DNA from: Natronosalvus halobius
GTDB taxonomy: Archaea; Halobacteriota; Halobacteria; Halobacteriales; Natrialbaceae
NCBI RefSeq assembly: GCF_024138145.1
Contig: NZ_CP099997.1
Coordinates: 1,550,001-1,614,000 of the forward strand
Direction of reading: 5' to 3'
DNA: 64,000 bases
Shown here piece by piece: positions 26,036 through 34,765 of the stretch (position 1 is its first letter; every line of letters begins with the position of its first letter). The notes beneath the pieces are model-generated. The model worked only from the letters and a program-made list of their open reading frames with translations, did not search any database and was not told the origin of the DNA. The position numbers were made by a program, and so were the translations under genes.

Positions 26036-26929
26036 CTATTCGTCGACGGGAGGTACCCGCTCCAGGACGAACTCGTCACCGACCGCGAGGCCGAAGGCGT
26101 CGTCGCCGCGGCCGTCGTTCACGTCGAATTCGACGTAGCCGTGGCTCCCGACGAGCGCGACCTGCTCTCCAGGAGCGACCGTCGCGAAGGTCTCGCCGAC
26201 GGGGACGCGGTCGCCGTTCACGCGAACGTTCCTGGCTTCCTCGAGAACGTCGCCCGGAACGTTCGTGATGACGTTGCCGAAGTCGTCGACGGCGAGGACC
26301 TCGCCGGCCACCGCGATCGGTTCGCTGACGTCGGCCACCGGGAGTCTACAGTCGACGGGGCCTGTCAGTCGAGAGAGCCAAGGGAGAGTCTCGAGTGGCC
26401 CGTTCCGGGTCTCGACGGCCGCTGCGGCAGGGGCGAAGACGTCCCGACCGTGGAAGGTCGTGCTTCCGGTGGCCTCGTGGTGACCTGACGGAACCGGCGT
26501 CTCGAGACCTGATTCGTCGACGGCGAACGCCTCGAGACTGCCGTCGTCGTTCGATAGTGTTTCCTCGAGGGCGCCGTCGTCACTCGTCGTCCCGAGGTTG
26601 CTACCGTCGCTCGACCCCGTCTCCTCGAGGCCGGCCAACCGACGGGCGGCCGGGAGGAGCACGCCGTTGTCCGGGCCGACGAGGACGTGGTCTCCGGCCC
26701 GAACGACGATCGCACGGCGGTCGGTCCCGACGCCCGGATCCACGACCACGAGGTGCGTCGCCGGCGGGAAGTACGGCAGCGTCTCGCGCAACCAGAACGC
26801 GCTCGTGCGAACGTCGCCCCTGGGGAGGTCGTGAGAAATATCGACCAGTCGGACGTCGGTTCGCGAAGAGAGGACGCCCTTCATCGCCGCAGGATAGGGC
26901 GACCCGAAGTCCGAAGCGAGCGTAATCAT
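26036..26929 (-). CDS. SAM hydroxide adenosyltransferase family (DUF62) protein
   Basis: A 297-residue DUF62 enzyme. The family uses S-adenosylmethionine and water to give adenosine and methionine. The start MITLASDFGSPYPAAMKG, HLVVVDPGVGTDRRAIVV, VGPDNGVLLPAARR, TFHGRDVFAPAAA and the C-terminal barrel strand VLAVDDFGNVITNVP are all family marks. Between the active-site strand and TFHGRDVF sits an acidic Ser/Gly/Asp-rich insert of roughly 45 residues that bacterial homologues lack, probably a surface loop. The ATG at 26929 was chosen by family start. Confidence 0.9.
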   Translation of the reverse strand: MITLASDFGSPYPAAMKGVLSSRTDVRLVDISHDLPRGDVRTSAFWLRETLPYFPPATHLVVVDPGVGTDRRAIVVRAGDHVLVGPDNGVLLPAARRLAGLEETGSSDGSNLGTTSDDGALEETLSNDDGSLEAFAVDESGLETPVPSGHHEATGSTTFHGRDVFAPAAAAVETRNGPLETLPWLSRLTGPVDCRLPVADVSEPIAVAGEVLAVDDFGNVITNVPGDVLEEARNVRVNGDRVPVGETFATVAPGEQVALVGSHGYVEFDVNDGRGDDAFGLAVGDEFVLERVPPVDE

Positions 26930-27095
26930 GGTCGCCGGTACGGGTCGATCCTTCAAAGTCGATGCGACTCGTCTCTCACCTCAGCACGTCCGGTGGTTGT
27001 CTCGAGGACGGACGGCTCGTGGTCATAGCCGGTTGTGGCCCGGGGTCGATCAGGATCCGGGAGGTTCGATCGCGACACGGGAGAATCGGCCCGGT

Positions 27096-27545
27096 TCACT
27101 CGCGCAGTTCGTCCCGGTGCGTCTCCGACCGGTCGCGAGTACCTCCTTCTCGTCGGTCGCTCGTCACGTCGTCTGAGGCGCCTCCCGGCTCACGAGCGGC
27201 GTCTTCGACCGCCTCGGTCGAATCCATGACGCGATCGAGTTTGCGTTCGAACTCCTCTTCCGAGAGCTCGCCGGCCGCGTATCGGTCCTGAAGCGTCACC
27301 AGGGGATCCACCGTCGTGTCTTCGTCGAGTCCGGTGACTCTCGACCGACGAATCGACCACCAGCGATAGCAAATCCACCCGAGAAAGACGGCGATGGTGC
27401 CGGCGAACACGAAACCCGCGACCTCACTCGAGAGCTGGCCGACGTACCAGAGGACGCCGACGACGACCAGCAGGTCGAACGCGAGGACGAAAAACAAGCC
27501 GACCATCTCGCCCGTGACTACTCGCGAATCCTCGTCTCCAGCCAT
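27096..27545 (-). CDS. SHOCT-domain membrane protein
   Basis: A 149-residue protein with two hydrophobic helices (MVGLFFVLAFDLLVVVGVLWYVG and VAGFVFAGTIAVFLGWICYRWW), followed by a cytosolic SHOCT domain, DPLVTLQDRYAAGELSEEEFERKLDRVMD, and a charged tail. SHOCT domains are short oligomerisation or binding modules. No enzymatic signature is present. The ATG at 27545 is preferred. It lies between the DUF62 gene and nadM, all on the minus strand, but gaps suggest separate transcripts. Confidence 0.85.
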   Translation of the reverse strand: MAGDEDSRVVTGEMVGLFFVLAFDLLVVVGVLWYVGQLSSEVAGFVFAGTIAVFLGWICYRWWSIRRSRVTGLDEDTTVDPLVTLQDRYAAGELSEEEFERKLDRVMDSTEAVEDAAREPGGASDDVTSDRREGGTRDRSETHRDELRE

Positions 27546-27629
27546 TACTGTCACAGTTCTGGTCCGTCACTATGGCTGTTTCCGTCCGGGTGATCGTCTC
27601 TGACCGGCGGATTTATCCGTCCGAGCCAC

Positions 27630-28148
27630 TCACACGCCGTTCGAATCGTCCTCCGAGACCATCTGGATCCGTTCGATGCCGTTAATCTCCTCGACCACCT
27701 CGACGACCGCGTCGGGAACCAGCGATTCCCAGTCCTCGTCGTCGATCATCCGCTCGCGAACGGACGCCCCCTCGAGAACCTCGCGGTTGAACATCGGAGA
27801 CTGGCGGATGTCGACCCCTGACTCGCGAAACAGCTGGACGACGAGCGGGTTGTTCGAGTACGCCACGTCGAAGTCCGGGCTCATGCTCTGGACGTGGCTC
27901 ACCCAGACGGAGTTTCGCTCTAAGTCCTCGATGGGGACCGCGTAGGTCGTCAGATCGAACTCCTGGACCGCCTTGGTGAGCATCATGATGCGCTCGCCGG
28001 CGGTGAACGGGTTGCGCGTCGAGTGCGAGTCGCCCGCGCTCCCGACCCCGAGAACCAGTTCGTCGACGTCCTCGGCGATGCGTTCGACCATGGTGTGGTG
28101 ACCATTGTGATAGGGCTGGAACCGGCCGATGTAGAACCCCCGCGTCAT
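27630..28148 (-). CDS. nadM: Nicotinamide-nucleotide adenylyltransferase (archaeal NadM)
   Basis: A 172-residue nucleotidyltransferase that joins NMN and ATP to make NAD. The Rossmann nucleotide-binding start is TRGFYIGRFQPYHNGHHTMV (HxGH-type motif HNGH). The C-terminal ATP-binding motif is GASVRERM. The middle strand VWVSHVQSMSPDFDVAYSNNPLV is typical of archaeal NadM. Length fits the family. It is divergent from lonB across a 165-bp promoter region. Confidence 0.95.
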   Translation of the reverse strand: MTRGFYIGRFQPYHNGHHTMVERIAEDVDELVLGVGSAGDSHSTRNPFTAGERIMMLTKAVQEFDLTTYAVPIEDLERNSVWVSHVQSMSPDFDVAYSNNPLVVQLFRESGVDIRQSPMFNREVLEGASVRERMIDDEDWESLVPDAVVEVVEEINGIERIQMVSEDDSNGV

Positions 28149-28313
28149 ACCTGACATCTCGAGGGTCGGACTCTTAAGGGTGGCGAGGTTCTCCCGGGAC
28201 CGAAACCGGCGAAATCGACCGTCTTACGACTCATCCGTAGTGGCCACGAATCGGGAGAAGGGAGAAAGTATATCAGTCGCAATCCCTTCGGTTCGGGTAC
28301 TGAATAGCCATTT

Positions 28314-30635
28314 ATGAGCAACGATACGAACGTTGACGGCCCGTCGCCGGACGACGATGGAACCCCTCCCGACGAGGAGGACTCGTCCACGGACGCGGTC
28401 CCCCCGGCCGACGACGGCACGACCGCCGACTCCCACAACGGTGGGTCCGACGAGACGGACGCCGAGGCGGACTCGGACGCCGTCGAATCGCCGGTCGATG
28501 CGGACGACGCCGGCGGTGACTCCGGGCCCGACGCCGATCCCGAGGACCCCCTCGAGCGATCGCTCGAGAAACTCGAGGAACTCGAGGACGGGACCGGGGA
28601 GGACGCCAACGCGGCAACCGTCGACGCACACGATGCAGACGAAGACGACGAAATCGAGACCGTCGAGGACCTCGGCAGTACCGTCGAGGTCGATCCAGGT
28701 GTCGAAATCGACGAGGAGATCGCCGAAGACGACCTGCTCGGCGGCCTCCAGATCGACTCAACCGCCGACATCGAGGTCCCCGACCGACTGGTCGATCAGG
28801 TCATCGGGCAGGACGAAGCCCGTGACATCATCATCAAGGCGGCCAAACAACGCCGCCACGTGATGATGATCGGCTCGCCCGGGACCGGAAAGTCGATGCT
28901 CGCGAAGGCGATGAGCCAGCTCCTCCCGAAAGAGGACCTCCAGGACGTACTCGTCTACCACAACCCCGACGACGGCAACGAGCCGAAAGTTCGGACGGTG
29001 CCGGCGGGCAAGGGCGAACAGATCATCGAGGCCCACAAGGAGGAAGCCCGAAAGCGCAACCAGATGCGGTCGATTCTGATGTGGATCATCATCGCCATCG
29101 TCGTCGTCTACGCGCTCTTCGCGGGACAGATTCTCCTCGGTATCCTCGCTGCGGGTATCATCTGGCTGATCTTCCGGTACACCTCTCGAGGTATGGACGC
29201 GATGGTGCCGAACATGATCGTCAACAACGGCGAGCAGCGCACGGCGCCCTTCGAGGACGCCACCGGCGCTCACGCCGGCGCACTGCTCGGCGACGTCCGC
29301 CACGACCCGTTCCAGTCCGGCGGCATGGAGACCCCGAGTCACGACCGCGTCGAACCTGGCTCGATCCACAAGTCCAACAAGGGCGTGCTGTTCGTCGACG
29401 AGATCAACACCCTCGACGTCCGCACCCAGCAAAAGCTGATGACGGCGATTCAGGAGGGCGAGTTCGCCATCACGGGCCAGTCCGAGCGCTCCTCGGGCGC
29501 GATGGTCCAGACCGAACCCGTCCCCTGTGACTTCGTCATGATCGCCGCAGGGAACCTCGACGCGATGGAGAACATGCACCCCGCGCTCCGCAGCCGGATC
29601 AAGGGCTACGGGTACGAAGTTTACATGGACGACACCATCGAGGACACCCCCGAGATGCGCCGCAAGTACGCGCGCTTCGTCGCCCAGGAGGTCGAACGCG
29701 ACGGTCGCCTGCCTCACTTTACCCACGAGGCCGTCGAGGAGGTCATCCTCGAGGCAAAGCGCCGGGCAGGGCGCAAGGAACACCTCACCCTGCTGTTCCG
29801 GAACCTGGGCGGTCTCGTCCGGGTCGCTGGCGACATCGCGCGGGCCGAGGACGCCGAGTTCACGTCGCGCGATCACGTCCTGCAGGCGAAGAGTCGCTCG
29901 CGCTCGATCGAACAGCAACTCGCCGACGACTACATCGAGCGCCGCAAGGACTACGAACTGCAGGTCAACGAGGGCGGCGTCGAAGGCCGCGTCAACGGTC
30001 TCGCCGTCATGGGCGAGGATTCCGGGATCATGCTCCCCGTCATGGCCGAAATCGCCCCGGCACAGGGCCAGGGCCAGGTCATTGCCACCGGGAAGCTCAA
30101 GGAGATGGCCGAGGAGTCGGTCCAGAACGTTTCCGCGATCATCAAGAAGTTCTCGGACGTGAACCTCTCGGAGAAGGACGTCCACATCCAGTTCGTCCAG
30201 GCCGGCCAGCAGGGCGTCGACGGCGACTCCGCTTCCATCACGGTGGCGACCGCCGTCATCTCCGCCCTCGAAGACATCCCGGTCGATCAGTCGGTCGCGA
30301 TGACCGGCTCGCTGTCCGTGCGCGGCGACGTCCTCCCGGTCGGCGGCGTCACCCACAAGATCGAGGCCGCCGCGAAAGCCGGCTGCACGAAGGTCATCAT
30401 CCCGAAAACCAACGAGCAGGACGTCATGATCGAGGACGAATACGAGGAAATGATCGAGATCATCCCGTGCTCGAACATCAGCGAGGTCCTGGACGTCGCC
30501 CTGATGGGCGAACCGAAGAAAGACTCGCTGGTCGACCGACTCAAGCAGATCACCGGTTCGGCGTTCGAGAGCCAGGTCAACACCGGGACCGGGACTGGGA
30601 CTGGAACCGGCAGCTCGAACCCGAGCCCGCAGTAA
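28314..30635 (+). CDS. lonB: Membrane-bound ATP-dependent protease LonB
   Basis: A 773-residue archaeal LonB. An unusually long acidic N-terminal region (about residues 1-150, rich in Asp/Glu/Ser) precedes the AAA+ domain. Walker A is [12 protein letters not shown] at about 187. Two membrane helices are inserted after it (about 253-292: [20 protein letters not shown] and [15 protein letters not shown]). Walker B is [10 protein letters not shown]. The Lon protease domain has the catalytic Ser in [15 protein letters not shown] (about 637) and the Lys in [13 protein letters not shown] (about 682). The C-terminus ends in a (GT)n stretch encoded by hexanucleotide repeats. It degrades misfolded and regulatory membrane-associated proteins. 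A membrane protease gene follows after 4 bp. Confidence 0.97.
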   Translation: MSNDTNVDGPSPDDDGTPPDEEDSSTDAVPPADDGTTADSHNGGSDETDAEADSDAVESPVDADDAGGDSGPDADPEDPLERSLEKLEELEDGTGEDANAATVDAHDADEDDEIETVEDLGSTVEVDPGVEIDEEIAEDDLLGGLQIDSTADIEVPDRLVDQVIGQDEARDIIIKAAKQRRHVMMIGSPGTGKSMLAKAMSQLLPKEDLQDVLVYHNPDDGNEPKVRTVPAGKGEQIIEAHKEEARKRNQMRSILMWIIIAIVVVYALFAGQILLGILAAGIIWLIFRYTSRGMDAMVPNMIVNNGEQRTAPFEDATGAHAGALLGDVRHDPFQSGGMETPSHDRVEPGSIHKSNKGVLFVDEINTLDVRTQQKLMTAIQEGEFAITGQSERSSGAMVQTEPVPCDFVMIAAGNLDAMENMHPALRSRIKGYGYEVYMDDTIEDTPEMRRKYARFVAQEVERDGRLPHFTHEAVEEVILEAKRRAGRKEHLTLLFRNLGGLVRVAGDIARAEDAEFTSRDHVLQAKSRSRSIEQQLADDYIERRKDYELQVNEGGVEGRVNGLAVMGEDSGIMLPVMAEIAPAQGQGQVIATGKLKEMAEESVQNVSAIIKKFSDVNLSEKDVHIQFVQAGQQGVDGDSASITVATAVISALEDIPVDQSVAMTGSLSVRGDVLPVGGVTHKIEAAAKAGCTKVIIPKTNEQDVMIEDEYEEMIEIIPCSNISEVLDVALMGEPKKDSLVDRLKQITGSAFESQVNTGTGTGTGTGSSNPSPQ
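30585..30608. repeat. GGGACC/GGGACT hexanucleotide array at the lonB 3' end
   Basis: Four six-base units encode Gly-Thr repeats just before the C-terminal Ser/Asn/Pro tail of LonB. Related arrays lie in the next gene at 31078-31131 and in the P1B ATPase. Confidence 0.8.
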
Positions 30636-30639
30636 TCGG

Positions 30640-31764
30640 ATGGCTCAGTGGGCGGCGTTCGCGGGACTCACCGGCGTCGTCCTGATCGCACTTCTCGTTC
30701 TCTCGGTACTCACCCAGCGCGCGTTCGAGGAGCCAAACGGCTCGAGTGAGCGCGACGAGGCAGGTGGCGGGCGCGCTTTGGATCGAAGCGGTCGAGGCGA
30801 TCGAGATGATCGAGATGATCGAGACGATCGAAATGATCGAAGCGATCCACTCGACGACTCTCGTGTGCGCATCGATCAAGCCGATGGCACCGCTCGACCG
30901 AGAGGAGGGTCGGGTGACGACCCTGAAGCCGCCCACGTCACCGACCAGGCGTCGACCGATGCCGCGGCCGCCGATCAGGCGTCGACCGATGCCGCGGCCG
31001 CCGATGTGGCGGAGTCGGCCAGTCGTCAGACGGCCGGGACTCGCGAGCCAGCGCACTCCAGGAGGGGCGGCGAGAGTGGGACCGGGACCGGGGCCAGGAT
31101 CAGGAGTGAGAGCGGGACCAGGAACGGGACCGACCCTCGCGACATCTCGACCGGAGCCCTGCTCGCAAACGTCGCACTCTCGCAGGGACTGTTCGCCGCG
31201 GTTCTGCTCGGAGCCGCCGTCTACACCGCGATCCCGCTCGAGGCCCTCGGAATCGAGTTCGACTCGAGTTACCTTCGAAGCGGCCTGCTCATCGGCGCTG
31301 TCGCCGGCGTCGCCCTCTACGCAGCGAACGAAGTCGGGGCCGCGCTGGCGAATCGCCTGGGCGTCGACCACGACGAGGCACTTCGTGGACTGCTGGCCCC
31401 AGATGACGTTCGCGGATGGGTCGTCCTGCTCGTCGCCGTCTTGCCAGTCGTCGCGTTCTTCGAGGAGTTTCTCTTCCGCGCGGCCCTGATCGGCGTCCTC
31501 GCTGCCGGCTTCGATGTGCCGATCTGGCTGCTCGCCGTGGGTTCGTCGGTCGCGTTCGCGATCGGTCACGGGATGCAGGGACCCGCCGGCATCGTCGTCA
31601 CAGGCCTCCTGGGATTCGTTCTCGCGGCGCTCTTCATCGTCACGGGGAGCCTGCTCGCGGTCATCGTCGCTCACTACCTCGTCAATGCTCTCGAGTTCGT
31701 CGTCCACGAGGGACTTGGACTCGAGCCCGTCGAATCGGTGCTCGAGAGTATCACCGGAAGCTAA
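30640..31764 (+). CDS. CPBP (Abi/CAAX) intramembrane endopeptidase
   Basis: A 374-residue membrane protease. One N-terminal helix (MAQWAAFAGLTGVVLIALLVL) is followed by a long, poorly conserved linker (about 30-165) made of repeats: DRDDRDDRDDRND, two copies of QASTDAAAAD, and Gly-Thr/Arg-Ser runs. The CPBP core at about 170-370 has the glutamic protease motif FFEEFLFRAAL near residue 273 and histidines in FAIGHGMQGPAG and IVAHYLVNALEF. The gene begins 4 bp after the lonB stop, so the two are cotranscribed, and a functional link in membrane-protein turnover is likely. A similar lonB-CAAX protease neighbourhood has, as I recall, been described in Natrialba magadii. Confidence 0.92.
   Translation: MAQWAAFAGLTGVVLIALLVLSVLTQRAFEEPNGSSERDEAGGGRALDRSGRGDRDDRDDRDDRNDRSDPLDDSRVRIDQADGTARPRGGSGDDPEAAHVTDQASTDAAAADQASTDAAAADVAESASRQTAGTREPAHSRRGGESGTGTGARIRSESGTRNGTDPRDISTGALLANVALSQGLFAAVLLGAAVYTAIPLEALGIEFDSSYLRSGLLIGAVAGVALYAANEVGAALANRLGVDHDEALRGLLAPDDVRGWVVLLVAVLPVVAFFEEFLFRAALIGVLAAGFDVPIWLLAVGSSVAFAIGHGMQGPAGIVVTGLLGFVLAALFIVTGSLLAVIVAHYLVNALEFVVHEGLGLEPVESVLESITGS
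30946..31005. repeat. Two perfect 30-bp tandem repeats in the CPBP gene
   Basis: The unit starting CAGGCGTCGACCGATGCCGC is duplicated in frame at 30946-30975 and 30976-31005, encoding QASTDAAAAD twice in the linker. Nearby, a 9-bp ATCGAGATG/ACG-like period at 30797-30843 encodes the Asp-Arg-rich stretch. Confidence 0.85.
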
Positions 31765-31891
31765 CCATTCAGAAGATCGTGCTGTCGAATGGGGAGACGG
31801 TGCCGTGCGGTAGAAGATAGATAGACCTGGAACAGGCCGTCGATCACCGTACTGAATAACTCGACCTCGAACGGAGCGGGGCAGTCACGAA

Positions 31892-34765
31892 TCACCGACT
31901 GTTGGCTAACCCCACTAACGCTGCTTTCGATACCGGCTCGATCTCGACTCGAGTCCCCTCGGACGTATAAAAGAGTGACGCAGTCACGGTGTGATCACTG
32001 AACCACTCGTCGAGGACGTGGTAGTAGACGCTGAGCTGGATTCGATACTCGGACTCGGCGCGACGGCTGAGATCCGTTTTGAAGTCGACGATCTCGACGG
32101 CGTCGTCGGTCACGTGAACCAGGTCGATCACTCCCGATAGCGTGACCTGAGTCCCATCGACCTCGAGCGGAAGGTAGGCGTGTTCCTCGACTCGCAGCTC
32201 ACCCGGCAGTCCATCCAGGAGGGCCTTCACGTTTTGTTCGTCGTCGTTTTCGGGCAGCACATCCTTTCTACGCGCATAGTCTTCGGCGAACTCGTGTACT
32301 CGGGAACCGAAGTCCATCCCTCTTCCATCGGAAACGTCCTCGTAGACGCTGTCGTCCATGAGTGAGTGCGGTGATCGACCTTTGGGTTCCGATGACGCCG
32401 GAACGTCGATACTGAACTGTGTGTGCTTCGTCTCGTCGACGTCGTCTGGGAGAACGTGTGGCTCGAGCGTCTCGATCTCGACTGGTAACTCCTGAAGGAA
32501 GGTGTTGGGATCCGCCCCAGCGGCGAACAGCAGGTGAGATTCGGCGCGAGTCATCGCGACGTAGAGGAGACGCCGCTCCTCGTCGTATTCGGTCGGCTGA
32601 CAGCATCGCAGGACATCGGCATACCAGTTGTCGTAGACGTGTGGTTTACCGTGGACATCGTCGTAGCACTTCCGCTGGCGAAGTCCAGCCGTTTCGGAGT
32701 AACTGATGGTGTCGCCGGACCCTCCCGACGGCGGGAATGCTCCGCTGTTCATGTTCCCAAGAATAACGATCGGATGTTCGAGCCCCTTCACGGAGTGAAT
32801 CGTCTGGACGGTGACCGCATTGGTGCCTGCGGCGGCCTGAACATCCTGCGTGTAGCCGTTCTCGATCCCATCTTCGATAACTCGAACTAGATCTCCCCGG
32901 GTCATCGTCGTCGAACGGTGGAGCGACTGGATCGTCGTGAGGACGACGTCCGCCGTCGGTCCGTCGTAGCCGTAGCGTTCGAAAACGCGTCGCGTAGCGG
33001 CCGCGTGCGTCTCGAAGGCCTCGAGTTCGGAACGGAAGCGCTGCATCGGATCGGGATACGCCTCGTATTCGAGAACGTATTCGATCTCGTCGAGCGTGTA
33101 CCCGGCACGTTCGAGGACGACTGCCCACCCTCGCTCGGCCGCCGATCCCCCCTCCAGGATACGCATCCAGGAGAGCAGGAGTTTCGCCTGGTCGGTCCGG
33201 AACAGCTCGATTCCGCCTTCGTAGGCGATGGGGAACTCGTACGTGTCGGCGGTCGAGAGCAACTCGCGAGCGAAGTCGCGCGTTCGAGTGAGGACGGCGA
33301 TGTCACCGTGCGTTGGCGCTCGCAATTCACCGTCGTCTTCGACCGCGTATTCGTCGTTACCGACGACGTCCTGGATCTTCGTGAGGATCGCTTCGTGTTC
33401 GTCAGCGTGCTGGAAGGCCTCGATCCGCGACTGGTCCCGTTCGGTGTTTGCGGACAGAGAGACGACCTGCTCGAGAGTCGACTTCCGGTCGATCGGTTCG
33501 CGACTGTTGCCTGGTACGACGAGTGCGTTCTCGGAGAAGTCCAGAATCGACTGCGTCGAGCGATAGTTCTGCTCGAGTTCGATCCGCGTGACGGGTTCGA
33601 GCGGGAACGAGACGCGGTCGGCATCGTCGTTCAACTCGTCGGCGAAGTGTTCGAGTCGGGACTCGAATTCGGTGATGTTCTCGACGGCCGCGTACTGGAA
33701 CGAGTAGATGCTCTGTTTCCAGTCCCCGACGACGCAGAAATTGCTCGTCCCCGAGAGGAGCAAGGCGAGTTTGAACTGGATCTCGCTCGAATCCTGGAAC
33801 TCGTCGACCATGACGTACTCGAACCCCAGTGACTCACGAAGGTCGTCGTCCTCACAGCACAGCACGAACGCGAACAGCTGGAGGAACGAGAAGTTCAGAT
33901 AGTTCCGTCCGAGTGCGAACTCGAGATACTCGAAGTACACGTCGTGGACGAACGCGATGAGATGGTCGCGATTCTCGGTGAAGACCCGTCCGGCAACGAC
34001 TTCGGGAACGGATTTCGATCCAGATTCGCCGCGTAACTCGGTGCGGTCGGGAGCATCTGGAAGGTAGCACTTCCCCTTCCCGTATCGGCCGAGACGCGAA
34101 CGGAGTTTCGACTGTTTACTCCCGCCGTTTCGTGGCCGATTCACCTCGTCGAACGCGTCTTCGAACGCGTCGAAATCTCCCTCGAGAGCGTCTCTGGAGT
34201 CGCGATACCAGCCGTCCGAAGATGGAAAGACGCCCTTCGCGGCGAGATTGTTGATGAGACCGAGGAGCGTCGTCGGCTCGGAGAGACATCGGAGGAAGTC
34301 GGCGTACTCGTCGTGCTCGTCATTGAAGCGATCGACGAATTCGCGGAAATACTCCCGCTCGATTGTCTCGTTTTCGAGGATCTGCGTCGACCCGGTGATC
34401 GCCTCGTCGATCCCGAGGTAGGCGGGCGCATGAAAACCGTGCTGATCGAGAATATCGCTACACAGACTGTGAAAGGTCTGAATGGGTGCGTCGTTCAACG
34501 CCCGCATGTCGTAGTCACAGCTGGTGACGATCCGGTCTTTCATCTCCGTCGCCGCGTTTCGAGTGAACGTGATCAAGAGGACGTCGTCGGGCTCGACATC
34601 GTCCTGTGCAACGATGTTCGCATACCGGTGAGTGACCGTGAACGTCTTGCCGGTCCCGGCGCCGGCGTCCACGAGATACAGGCCGTCCGTTCCCTCGATG
34701 AGTTCCTGCTGGCCCTCGTTGGGTGTCGGCGCTGCCGAAGACGATTCGTCAGTCGGCGACGTCAT
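31892..34765 (-). CDS. AddA-like UvrD/Rep helicase with C-terminal RecB-type nuclease
   Basis: A 957-residue SF1A helicase-nuclease. Motif I is DAGAGTGKTFTVTHR (about 35-45). A DEXX box YVMVDEFQDSSEIQ, motif III VVGDWKQSIYSFQYA and later motif YVAMTRAESHLLF complete the helicase. The C-terminal ~90 residues carry the RecB-family nuclease signature: GVIDLVHV, IVDFKTD and QLSVYYHVL. By family such proteins resect DNA ends or degrade foreign DNA. Its start overlaps the end of the AddB-like gene by 4 bp (ATGA), so the two are translationally coupled. Archaea normally rely on HerA-NurA/Mre11-Rad50, which makes an AddAB-like pair notable. It converges on the CPBP gene. Confidence 0.92.
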   Translation of the reverse strand: MTSPTDESSSAAPTPNEGQQELIEGTDGLYLVDAGAGTGKTFTVTHRYANIVAQDDVEPDDVLLITFTRNAATEMKDRIVTSCDYDMRALNDAPIQTFHSLCSDILDQHGFHAPAYLGIDEAITGSTQILENETIEREYFREFVDRFNDEHDEYADFLRCLSEPTTLLGLINNLAAKGVFPSSDGWYRDSRDALEGDFDAFEDAFDEVNRPRNGGSKQSKLRSRLGRYGKGKCYLPDAPDRTELRGESGSKSVPEVVAGRVFTENRDHLIAFVHDVYFEYLEFALGRNYLNFSFLQLFAFVLCCEDDDLRESLGFEYVMVDEFQDSSEIQFKLALLLSGTSNFCVVGDWKQSIYSFQYAAVENITEFESRLEHFADELNDDADRVSFPLEPVTRIELEQNYRSTQSILDFSENALVVPGNSREPIDRKSTLEQVVSLSANTERDQSRIEAFQHADEHEAILTKIQDVVGNDEYAVEDDGELRAPTHGDIAVLTRTRDFARELLSTADTYEFPIAYEGGIELFRTDQAKLLLSWMRILEGGSAAERGWAVVLERAGYTLDEIEYVLEYEAYPDPMQRFRSELEAFETHAAATRRVFERYGYDGPTADVVLTTIQSLHRSTTMTRGDLVRVIEDGIENGYTQDVQAAAGTNAVTVQTIHSVKGLEHPIVILGNMNSGAFPPSGGSGDTISYSETAGLRQRKCYDDVHGKPHVYDNWYADVLRCCQPTEYDEERRLLYVAMTRAESHLLFAAGADPNTFLQELPVEIETLEPHVLPDDVDETKHTQFSIDVPASSEPKGRSPHSLMDDSVYEDVSDGRGMDFGSRVHEFAEDYARRKDVLPENDDEQNVKALLDGLPGELRVEEHAYLPLEVDGTQVTLSGVIDLVHVTDDAVEIVDFKTDLSRRAESEYRIQLSVYYHVLDEWFSDHTVTASLFYTSEGTRVEIEPVSKAALVGLANSR

